From Acidimicrobiaceae bacterium (GTDB lineage: Bacteria > Actinomycetota > Acidimicrobiia > Acidimicrobiales > Bog-793): 32,354 bases of DNA. The DNA lies in the NCBI GenBank assembly GCA_003136185.1, contig PLDN01000081.1, forward strand, positions 1-32,354. Reading direction: 5' to 3'. Numbering within the stretch: the stretch's first letter is position 1; every line of letters begins with the position of its first letter. Made by a program: the position numbers and the translations under genes. Under the pieces are notes generated by a model. That model was not told the origin of the DNA. It worked only from the letters and a program-made list of their open reading frames with translations, and searched no databases. Positions 1 through 6,294 of this stretch are shown in pieces.

Positions 1-273
1 CGAATCGGGCGGCGTCACCGAGGACACGACCTCATTCTCGAGCGCGGCGTACGACCAAGCGCGACACGGGTTCGTCTTCGAATGGGTGCTCGAGTCCGCC
101 GAGCGGCAGCGGCACGACTGTGTACACGACGAATGTCGCTCAGCGTGATCACTCCGACGCTCGGATTAGCGCTTGGGCTCGCCGCCGCTTTGCTGATCAT
201 CGATGTTCTCGGATGGCGGGTGGTGGCCGCTATGTTCGACCGGGGACGGCTCGTTACCGGCAAGCGAACTTGA
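1..273 (+). pseudogene. Possible C-terminal remnant of an ABC-2 type transporter permease
   Basis: From the ATG at 133 one frame reads a single hydrophobic helix (residues about 8-28) followed by GWRVVAAMFDRGRLVTG and a stop. A final membrane helix followed by a W-R-V-V-x-x-M-F-D-R-x-R-L-x-T-G tail is what I remember from the C-terminus of actinobacterial ABC-2 permeases; this is recall, not a search. Upstream of 133 the same frame is arginine-rich and does not look like membrane protein, and neither other frame does either. If the identification is right, the gene is broken or only its tail was brought here. Alternatively it is a chance 46-aa hydrophobic reading frame. Confidence 0.3.
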
Positions 274-371
274 CAGCTTCGCCTTGTGACAACGGAAACA
301 GCCCAACGCCCGACAGACAAGGACGGCGAAGATGTCGTCAACTCTCAAAGCTGACGCGAAAAGCACCCGTC

Positions 372-644
372 ATGGAGGTGGTCCACCGTGGCACGTTCGA
401 AGTCTTGGTCGACGGTAAAGGCGTTGGCTCAATTGAATCGGATGGTGACACGATCGAGACGCCAGTCGCACCTGGACGTCACACCCTGCAAGTCCGCGAA
501 GGCCGATACTCGAGCCGAGAACTCTCGTGTCAGGTGACCGATGGCCAAGCCATCAGCTTCCGGTGCCACGGACGCAGGATCACGCCGATCTTTCTCATGT
601 CAGTCGTCGTGCCGAGGTGGGCGCTCAAGCTCCGTCCGGAGTAG
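372..644 (+). CDS. Small beta-rich PEGA-like protein with hydrophobic C-terminus (5' end probably frameshifted)
   Basis: The 90-aa product starts at ATG 372. It reads as short beta strands: a 'FEVLVDGKGVGSIES' strand-turn-strand, then ETPVAPGRHTLQVREGRYSS, then a strand ending in SFRCHGRR, and a C-terminal hydrophobic helix (TPIFLMSVVVPRWAL). The G-R-H-T-L-x-V-R-x-G-R-Y-S-S and F-R-C-H-G signatures resemble a family of short actinobacterial proteins of unknown function with a PEGA-like sandwich and a membrane-leaning tail. Family members, as I recall them, begin with a K-S-T-R-H-G-G segment. Here that segment (MSSTLKADAKSTRHGG) is encoded from ATG 332 in a different frame, with a GGACGGCGAAG ribosome-site-like stretch in front of it. 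I therefore suspect a one-base indel near 380-400. Function unknown. Confidence 0.6.
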   Translation: MEVVHRGTFEVLVDGKGVGSIESDGDTIETPVAPGRHTLQVREGRYSSRELSCQVTDGQAISFRCHGRRITPIFLMSVVVPRWALKLRPE

Positions 645-950
645 CAGGGGCTCCCAGAATCGAAAGGTCCCTAAGCCACTCGAACCTGGAGAGCCGCTGT
701 GGAAACCGACCCTACGCGCACGTGCGAGCTGCTGGTGGGCTTGTCGGCAAGCCGGTGCTTCGGATTTCAGCCCCTATGGCCGGCGGGCCACCCACGATGG
801 ATGAAAGGGACTGTAGGCGAACAGATCCGATGCGCCTTGGCGATCCATTCGATATGCGCCCGTGGAATACTCAGATCGGGAAATTCTGCGCCTGATCCAG
901 GGATCGTTCGCAAGCGAGTCCGATCCGCACGACACATGATGGAGACCGCG
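645..950. other. Non-coding stretch, no gene recognised
   Basis: About 300 bases between the PEGA-like gene and the DUF302 gene. Open frames here are proline/arginine/serine-rich and match nothing I recognise. A GGAG at 941-944 serves the next gene. I see no terminator hairpin with a T-run and no clear promoter. Confidence 0.5.
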
Positions 951-1358
951 ATGAGCGATTTAGGCGCGATGGAAAGTGACGAGACGGTGGTGACGAAAGT
1001 CACGGCAGGCTCGGTAGACGAGACCGTCGCCAGGCTCAGCGATCTCCTCACAGCCCGCTCGCTGACGCTCTTCGCCGTCATCGACCACAGTGGCGAGGCC
1101 CGCCGAGCTGGTCTCGAATTGCGAGACACCAAAGTCGTCATCTTCGGCAGCCCGGAGGCCGGCACGCCGGTGATGCAGTCCGCGCCGCTTGCGGCGCTCG
1201 ATCTCCCGCTCAAAGTGCTGGTATGGGATGACGGCGGCGAGACGAAAGTGAGCTATACGGCTCCTGGCGTCCTCGCGGAACGTCACCATTTGAGCGATGA
1301 GCTCGCGCAGCGTCTGTCTGCGATTGGACCGATCACCAACGCGCTCGTTGCGAGCTGA
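951..1358 (+). CDS. DUF302 domain-containing protein
   Basis: A 135-aa protein that is one DUF302 domain over most of its length. Visible hallmarks are the opening amphipathic helix (SVDETVARLSDLLTARSLTL), then FAVIDHSGEARRAGLELRD, the central strand VVIFGSPEAGTPVMQ, APLAALDLPLKVLVWDD and the C-terminal helix region. DUF302 proteins are small alpha/beta sandwich proteins, often in sulfur-metabolising or stress loci, without a settled biochemical role. I chose ATG 951 because GGAG lies 6 bases upstream; ATGs at 936 and 939 in or near the frame lack a comparable site. It stands alone on this strand and is followed by convergent genes. Confidence 0.85.
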   Translation: MSDLGAMESDETVVTKVTAGSVDETVARLSDLLTARSLTLFAVIDHSGEARRAGLELRDTKVVIFGSPEAGTPVMQSAPLAALDLPLKVLVWDDGGETKVSYTAPGVLAERHHLSDELAQRLSAIGPITNALVAS

Positions 1359-1374
1359 CGATACGCAGAGGCAA

Positions 1375-1980
1375 TTATGCGGGCTCGGCCTCGTGCCTCC
1401 GGAATATCTCGAAGGACTCCCGCGACGCGTAGTACACGAGGACGTAGGCGGCCGCCGGGTCGGCCCACCACCACCCGAGTGCGCTGTTGAGGACGAGGCC
1501 CACCAGCACAGCGACCGCGAGCACCCCGTCGATCGCCGTTACCCGACCCTCGGTCTGGAGCACGGGATTCTCCAGAGCACGACCGGTCCGCGCCTTTCCG
1601 CCCGCGAGTAGGAACATCGCCATCGCGGTGACCGCGGTCCACGCGATGCCGAGCAGACTGTGGCGGGGGTGGTAGCCGTCGGCGAGCACGAGCGAGGACT
1701 GGACCGCGAGGTAGAGGGCGAGCGCAGCAAAAGCGCCCCCGATGAGCCGTAGCGCCCGACGCTGTCGCTCCTCGCCGGTTCCCGAGAGTTCCCAAAGCAC
1801 GACGGTCGACGCGCCGATCTCGATGAGGCTGTCGAGACCGAAGCCGGCGAGCGCGACCGATCGGGCACCGATTGCGGCGATCGCGAGGACGACGATGCCC
1901 ACCACGTTCCAGGACAAGGTGACCGCCTCGAGCACGCGGCCCCGACGGAGCAGATGTGCCGACGCATCCACCTGTCCCAT
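1375..1980 (-). CDS. Cation diffusion facilitator-like membrane protein (transmembrane domain only)
   Basis: A 201-aa integral membrane protein with about five to six hydrophobic segments. The early part (EAVTLSWNVVGIVVLAIAA, then SVALAGFGLDSLIEIGAS) matches the N-terminal transmembrane domain of cation efflux (CDF) proteins, including the aspartate-bearing helix G-F-G-L-D-S-x-I-E. The later part carries EGRVTAIDGVLAVAVLVGL and GWWWADPAAAYVLVYYA, matching the CDF helix with a conserved aspartate. The cytoplasmic C-terminal domain of full-length CDF transporters is absent, so it belongs to the short 'cation transporter' form. ATG 1980 is my start; a TTG at 1992 would overlap the stop of the regulator upstream (TTGA). 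It lies directly downstream of the GntR gene, in the same direction, so the two are probably co-transcribed. Substrate unknown; a divalent metal is inferred from the family. Confidence 0.8.
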   Translation of the reverse strand: MGQVDASAHLLRRGRVLEAVTLSWNVVGIVVLAIAAIGARSVALAGFGLDSLIEIGASTVVLWELSGTGEERQRRALRLIGGAFAALALYLAVQSSLVLADGYHPRHSLLGIAWTAVTAMAMFLLAGGKARTGRALENPVLQTEGRVTAIDGVLAVAVLVGLVLNSALGWWWADPAAAYVLVYYASRESFEIFRRHEAEPA

Positions 1981-1988
1981 GGCGACCG

Positions 1989-2771
1989 TCAAACCGCAGC
2001 GAGCGCGCTGACGTCGAGGCGGTAGCCGATCCCAGCGGAGAACTCGGCGACGACGCTGAACCGGTCACCGCGCACAATCGTGCGTCGCCATTCGACGGGA
2101 CGCTCGCGTACGAAGCCGAGCCGTTCGATCGCGAACGCGGCGACGCCCGGCGGGAGCTCGAGCAGTGATCGCTCCGGTCGGCTGGGCGTCACCGCGCGGA
2201 AGCGTTCTCGACCGCCGGTGAGACGCATTCCGGTTCGGCTCGCGAGCTCGTCGTAGAAGCCGACTCGGGTGAAGTCGACGCCGAGGAGCGGCTCGGCGAT
2301 CTCTGCGGGAAACCACACCCGGTCGATCGCAAGCGGTTCACCGTCCGCGAGCCGCAGGCGTTCGAGATGGACGAGGGCGGCGTCGCCCGGGAGCTCGAGG
2401 CGCTCTGCGACGTCGGGATCGTGGAGAACCGACAGCGATCGGACGATGCTGGTCGGCTCGAGGCCGGCCGCTTCTACCGAGTCGTAGAGGCTGTAGAGCG
2501 CAGCGAGTGGCTGCTCGATCTCGACCTGGTCCCCGAGACGCGGCCGCCGCCCGCGCCCGGCCACGACCGTGCCCTCGGAACGGAGCCGCCGGAGCGCTTC
2601 ACGCACCGTGTTGCGGCTCACGCCGTAGGCGTCGACGAGCGCCATCTCGCTCGGGAAGGCGTCGGCAAACTCGCCGTCGTCGACGCGGCGTCGCAGGTCG
2701 TCGAGGAGCTGAGCCCAGAGCGGGAGTGGGCTCTGTCGGTCGAGAGCGGTCGGAGAATGGATCGTTTTCAT
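1989..2771 (-). CDS. GntR-family (HutC-type) transcriptional regulator
   Basis: A 260-aa regulator. The N-terminal winged helix-turn-helix is clear at about residues 15-75 (PLPLWAQLLDDLRRRV, then FPSEMALVDAYGVSRNTVRE and ALRRLRSEGTVVAGRGR). The rest is a UTRA ligand-binding domain (about 90-255) with VHLERLRLADGEPLAIDR and a closing ERPVEWRRTIVRGDRFS, typical of the HutC subfamily. Such proteins are usually repressors released by a sugar, amino acid or carboxylate ligand. The reading frame is open well upstream, but the helix-turn-helix begins just after ATG 2771; an ATG at 2795 adds eight residues and is the main alternative. It is followed without a gap by the cation-efflux-like gene, which is its most obvious target along with itself. 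Confidence 0.9.
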   Translation of the reverse strand: MKTIHSPTALDRQSPLPLWAQLLDDLRRRVDDGEFADAFPSEMALVDAYGVSRNTVREALRRLRSEGTVVAGRGRRPRLGDQVEIEQPLAALYSLYDSVEAAGLEPTSIVRSLSVLHDPDVAERLELPGDAALVHLERLRLADGEPLAIDRVWFPAEIAEPLLGVDFTRVGFYDELASRTGMRLTGGRERFRAVTPSRPERSLLELPPGVAAFAIERLGFVRERPVEWRRTIVRGDRFSVVAEFSAGIGYRLDVSALAAV

Positions 2772-2795
2772 CACATGCGCACAGCGCGCGCCCAT

Positions 2796-2805
2796 TGTAC
2801 CTACA
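2796..2805. promoter_or_regulatory. Short palindrome upstream of the GntR gene, possible operator
   Basis: TGTACCTACA is a TGTA-CC-TACA inverted repeat directly ahead of the GntR start region and between it and the rightward methyltransferase. HutC-type regulators often bind short GT..AC palindromes in their own promoters. The repeat is only 4+4 bases, so chance is quite possible. Confidence 0.25.
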
Positions 2806-2948
2806 TTGGTATCGTTTGGGTTAATGGAGCCCTTGGGACCAGATTCGGTCAGTAGGGGAGAACGCCTCTCGGTCCGAACCCCGACCCATTCAGTGATGCT
2901 TGTTAGCCAATCGTTCTTGGCGCGAAGAGTGAGGACGAGGAGAGCATT

Positions 2949-3566
2949 GTGATGTCCGAAAATGCCGCTACGTCCGGTCTCGTCGGCTCGGGGGTTATGC
3001 ACCCGCACGGCTTGCACCGCCTCCTGCATCCGGTTTGGTTCGTTCCCGTGCACGCGACGCTCGCGCGCCTGGTTGCCGTCCGAGCCGGGGAGCGGGTAAT
3101 CGATGTCGGTGCGGGCACCGGCGCCTTGTCGAAACGCCTCGTCCGCTCGGGTGCAACGGTGATCTGCCTGGAGCCGGACGCCGGCAGTCTTGCTGCCGCA
3201 CGCCACAGACTTGACGGCGAGCACGGGGAATTCATCCAGGATTCCGTCGAACACATCCCTCTTCCCGATGCATCTGTGGATGCGGTGGTTGCCTCGGTCA
3301 CGGCCCACCATTGGACGGATCAGGATGGCGGCTTCGCTGAATTGTTCCGCGTGATTCGGCCGGGCGGCCGGGTCGTGCTCGCGGAGTTCAAGTCCTCGGG
3401 ACCGTTGATGCGCCGCCTACGCCGGCTTGCCGGCAGCAAACACGCGAACGCCCCGAGCCTTGAGGACTGGCGAGCCCGGCTCGAAAGGGCTGGCTTCGAT
3501 GAAGTGGGAACAGGTCGAGGAGGCTGGGTGAGGGGCTTCGCTCTGTTCATCGTCGCCGTCCGCTGA
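2949..3566 (+). CDS. Class I SAM-dependent methyltransferase
   Basis: A 205-aa protein with a Methyltransf_11-type Rossmann core. Motif I is RVIDVGAGTGALSKRL (about residues 50-65), followed by the acidic strand end VICLEPDAGSL, the motif around DSVEHIPLPDASVDAVVAS, and ELFRVIRPGGRVVLAEF, the post-motif typical of small-molecule methyltransferases. The substrate is not evident; the N-terminal HPHGLHRLLHPVWF region probably forms the lid. An AGGAG at 2938-2942 serves either GTG 2949 or ATG 2952. It is divergent from the GntR regulator and 114 bases ahead of the sulfur operon, so it may be read with either or alone. Confidence 0.88.
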   Translation: MMSENAATSGLVGSGVMHPHGLHRLLHPVWFVPVHATLARLVAVRAGERVIDVGAGTGALSKRLVRSGATVICLEPDAGSLAAARHRLDGEHGEFIQDSVEHIPLPDASVDAVVASVTAHHWTDQDGGFAELFRVIRPGGRVVLAEFKSSGPLMRRLRRLAGSKHANAPSLEDWRARLERAGFDEVGTGRGGWVRGFALFIVAVR

Positions 3567-3591
3567 GCCGAGCCGTGGCCGTCCCGAGGGC

Positions 3592-3638
3592 AACGACCTG
3601 CAAGACCGCGTGCGTAAGACCACAAGAATAAGGTCGTT
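3592..3638. promoter_or_regulatory. Inverted repeat in the leader of the sulfur operon
   Basis: AACGACCT at 3592-3599 pairs with AGGTCGTT at 3631-3638 across a 31-base spacer, inside the 114-base gap before the sulfide:quinone oxidoreductase gene. It could be two half sites for a dimeric regulator or simply chance. No T-run follows, so it is not a standard terminator. Confidence 0.2.
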
Positions 3639-3680
3639 CGCCTCTGACGAATCGCACAGACGTGGCCTTGACTGAAATGG

Positions 3681-4928
3681 ATGACCAAGCGCATCGTAAT
3701 CCTTGGTGGTGGAACAGGTGGCACGCTGTCAGCCAACCGGCTTCGTCGCGTGTTGAGCACTGACGAAGCCGAAGTCACGGTTGTCGACCAAGACAACGAA
3801 CACGTTTACCAACCCGGTCTCCTGTTCGTACCCTTCGGGCTCGCCCACCTTGAGGACATCGTGCGACTCCGGCAACGTCAGCTGCATCAGGGGATCACCT
3901 ACGTATGCAGTGCGGTCGACCATGTGGATCTCGACGCCGCTGAAGTTCACCTTGAGAACAGCTCGACCCTCACTTACGACGTGCTCGTCATCGCGACCGG
4001 CGCCATTCTCGTGCCGGAGGAGACCGAGGGACTGACGGGCCCGGGATGGATGGAGAAGGTCTTCACCTTCTATTCACCCGAGGGAGCCGCAGTCCTCGAG
4101 GCGGCGCTCGCGACTTTCGATGGCGGGCGCATCGTCGTCAATGTTGTCGACATGCCGATCAAGTGCCCGGTCGCGCCACTCGAGTTCTGCTTCCTCGCCG
4201 ACTGGTACTTCACCGAGCGAGGAATACGCGATCGCGTCCAGTTGACCTACGTCACGCCGCTCGACGGTGCGTTCACGAAGCCCGTCGCGTCGAAGCGTCT
4301 CGGGGGCATGCTGGCCGAGAAAGGCATCGAGCTCGTCACCGAGTTCAACACCGGTTCAGTCGACGGCGCAGCTGGGACGCTCACTTCCTACGACGGCCGT
4401 GTGGTCGCGTTCGACCTCGCGGTCGTAGTGCCGCTTCATAGTGGTGCGGCCTACGTCGGGCGCTCCCCGGGGCTTGGCGATGAGCTCAACTTCGTTCCGA
4501 CCGACGAGCACACGCTGCAGTCGAAGGTTCGGCCAAACGTCTTCGTCATCGGCGACGCGGCGAACGTTCCGACGTCGAAGGCGGGTTCCGTCACGCATTT
4601 CGAAGGCGAGGCTCTCGTCGAGAACATCGGTCGGTACCTTGCGGGCGAGGCTCTCGACGCCAGCTTCGACGGCCACACGAACTGCTTCATCGAGAGTGGC
4701 TTTGGCAAGGCGTTGCTCATCGACTTCAACTACGACACCGAGCCGTTGCCGGGCCGCTACCCGAGCGGCGTCGGGCTACCACTCCTCAAGGAGTCACATC
4801 TCAACCACCTCGGCAAGCTCATGTTCCAGTGGCTCTACTGGCACAGCCTTCTTCCCGGCCGCGACATCCCCGGCGTGAGTTCGCAGATGCCTATCCACGG
4901 CAAGAAGCAGGAGCTCTCGCGGTCATGA
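3681..4928 (+). CDS. Sulfide:quinone oxidoreductase-like FAD enzyme (type III-like)
   Basis: A 415-aa pyridine nucleotide-disulfide oxidoreductase family flavoprotein. The FAD-binding loop is GGGTGG at residues 9-14, and the second FAD contact is FVIGDAANVPTSKAGS (about 289-304). Cysteines lie at 76, 162 (in IKCPVAP), 170 and 335 (in TNCFIESGFGKALLIDFNY). The C162/C335 pair occupies the places where SQR enzymes carry their redox-active cysteines, and the C-terminal segment through LLIDFNYDTEPLPG is typical of the SQR-like enzymes found beside sulfur carriers. The expected role is oxidation of sulfide or persulfide to a bound polysulfide with electrons to quinone at the membrane. It heads an operon with TusE/DsrC- and DsrE-like genes, which would take over the sulfane sulfur. 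The start ATG has only a weak ribosome site. Confidence 0.85.
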   Translation: MTKRIVILGGGTGGTLSANRLRRVLSTDEAEVTVVDQDNEHVYQPGLLFVPFGLAHLEDIVRLRQRQLHQGITYVCSAVDHVDLDAAEVHLENSSTLTYDVLVIATGAILVPEETEGLTGPGWMEKVFTFYSPEGAAVLEAALATFDGGRIVVNVVDMPIKCPVAPLEFCFLADWYFTERGIRDRVQLTYVTPLDGAFTKPVASKRLGGMLAEKGIELVTEFNTGSVDGAAGTLTSYDGRVVAFDLAVVVPLHSGAAYVGRSPGLGDELNFVPTDEHTLQSKVRPNVFVIGDAANVPTSKAGSVTHFEGEALVENIGRYLAGEALDASFDGHTNCFIESGFGKALLIDFNYDTEPLPGRYPSGVGLPLLKESHLNHLGKLMFQWLYWHSLLPGRDIPGVSSQMPIHGKKQELSRS

Positions 4929-4971
4929 ACAGTCTCATCGTTTCAACCAGACGCCAAAGGAGGTCCTGACC

Positions 4972-5289
4972 ATGCCCAGCGCCACGTACGCAAGACGGAC
5001 CGTCACGGTCAACGACGAGGGGTTCTTCGAAGAGCCGGACCAATGGACGGAGGAGATGGCCCCCGAGATCGCTCGCACCGCGGGAATCGACGAGCTCAGC
5101 GAGCAGCACTGGCGCATCATCAAGTTCATGCGAGCCGAGTACGCCGAGAAGGGAACCGGCCCGACCGTGCGGGTCCTCGGCAAGACGTCGGGCGTATCGA
5201 TCAAAGAGCTCTACGAGCTCTTCCCGAAAGGTCCCGCCAAGACGGCCGCCAAGATCGCTGGCATCCCGAAGCCTCGCGGCTGCATCTGA
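4972..5289 (+). CDS. tusE: TusE/DsrC-like sulfur carrier protein
   Basis: A 105-aa member of the DsrC/TusE/RspA family. Recognisable parts are EGFFEEPDQWTEEMA near the N-terminus, LSEQHWRIIKFMRAEYAEKG, and the C-terminal arm LFPKGPAKTAAKIAGIPKP ending in R-G-C-I. The penultimate cysteine (CysA) is present. The second redox cysteine of true DsrC (CysB, ten residues earlier, in G-A-C-R/K-I-A-G) is alanine here. By the family's usual rule, a single CysA marks a TusE-type carrier that passes on persulfide sulfur rather than a DsrC that forms a trisulfide with sulfite reductase. A perfect AAGGAGGT at 4957-4964 precedes the start. It is the middle gene of the sulfur operon. Confidence 0.88.
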   Translation: MPSATYARRTVTVNDEGFFEEPDQWTEEMAPEIARTAGIDELSEQHWRIIKFMRAEYAEKGTGPTVRVLGKTSGVSIKELYELFPKGPAKTAAKIAGIPKPRGCI

Positions 5290-5335
5290 TCTCGCATGCC
5301 GGCTGCAGTGGCTGGCCCGACAAGAAGGAGGAGCT

Positions 5336-5803
5336 ATGGCCGACACCATCGAGAAGGTGTCCATCATCGTGTCGAAGGGTTCGCTCGAAGGCATCTACCC
5401 GGCGTTGATCATGGCGAACGGAGCGCGGGCCGAAGGCATCGAGGCAAACCTGTTCTTCACCTTCTTCGGACTCGATGCAGTCCACAAGGCACGCCACGAG
5501 CACATCAAGGTGGCGACAGTCGGCAATCCCGGTCTTCACCTCGCGACCCTTGCCGGAGTCGTACCGGGAATGTCGTCGGTTATGACGCACTATCTCGAGC
5601 ACAAGATGGAGAAGCTCGACATCCCCTCGATCCCCGAGTTCATCGAGATGATCGCTGACACGGGCGCGGGGCTCTACGGCTGCAAGGCCTCGTGCGACCT
5701 CTTTGGCCTCGCCAAGGACGACCTCATCGATCAGGTGAAGGACATCATCACGGTCGGTGAGTTCTACGAGATGGCCGCGGGCGGCGAGATCATCTTTACA
5801 TGA
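5336..5803 (+). CDS. DsrE/DsrF-like family sulfur transfer protein
   Basis: A 155-aa DsrE-superfamily protein. The N-terminal strand-helix is EKVSIIVSKGSLEGIYPALI, followed by the conserved GIEANLFFTFFGL. Toward the C-terminus, GLYGCKASCDLFGL carries Cys116 and Cys120, the position of the persulfide-forming cysteine in DsrE2-type proteins. These proteins hand sulfane sulfur between a sulfur-oxidising enzyme and a TusA/TusE/DsrC carrier. The gap to the carrier gene is 46 bases with a strong AAGGAGGAG ribosome site. The stop codon overlaps the next start (ATGA), so the truncated DsbA-like gene was once translationally coupled to it. Confidence 0.87.
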   Translation: MADTIEKVSIIVSKGSLEGIYPALIMANGARAEGIEANLFFTFFGLDAVHKARHEHIKVATVGNPGLHLATLAGVVPGMSSVMTHYLEHKMEKLDIPSIPEFIEMIADTGAGLYGCKASCDLFGLAKDDLIDQVKDIITVGEFYEMAAGGEIIFT

Positions 5804-6294
5804 CGCGCTCAACGGTCAACTCGGTGGCAACACGAACCCCAACAAACGTCATCGAGGTACATGCCGACGTCTGGTGCCCGTTCGCGCACGTCGGCCTCCG
5901 CTCGGTGCGCGAGCGCAGAGGCGAGCTCGGCCGAGACGAAGTCATTCTCGTCGTCCGAGCGTGGCTGCTCGAACTGGTCAACGGAGCGCGGGGCAGCTCC
6001 ACGCGCCGGCCAGAGGGTCGCGCTCACGACGGGACCGCAGTGTCCTAGATCCGAGACCCGCTGCCTTGCGGGCACGGACTCGGGCTTGGGCGGCTCGCGA
6101 CTGGCTCAGCAGGTGCTCCCGTTTTCGATCAGCGTTTACACCGCCCGCACCGCCGAACCTCGTCGCGCACTACCAGCGAGGTCATCGCGTGAGCGCGTCG
6201 CTACGCAGACGTTGGGCCCGCGGCTTCCGCCGGCCATGAGCTCGCGGCACTGTCGACACCCGAGGCGAGCCTCGCGGGCGGCATCGCGTCGGGT
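5800..6294 (+). pseudogene. Truncated DsbA-family thioredoxin-fold gene
   Basis: The first 57 or so codons (5800-5970) read IEVHADVWCPFAHVGLRSV and DEVILVVRAWLLELVNG, the opening strand, active-site helix and second strand of DsbA/FrnE/HCCA-isomerase-like proteins (W-C-P-F at the redox site, one cysteine). The expected continuation (a P-L-E-L-V-N-G-x-P-L segment and the helical insert) is lost: the frame becomes arginine/serine-rich and stops at 6048 after 82 aa. A normal family member has about 200-220 residues. In the following 250 bases, fragments in other frames (for example RVSASLR near 6187) loosely resemble the R-V-S-x-A-L-R helix of the family, which fits a gene with several indels. 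The ATGA overlap with the DsrE-like gene shows it belonged to the sulfur operon. Confidence 0.6.

Noticed and set aside
1283-2077. 264-codon reverse-strand open frame over the cation-efflux gene
   Set aside because: Arginine/glycine-rich shadow of the true membrane-protein frame.
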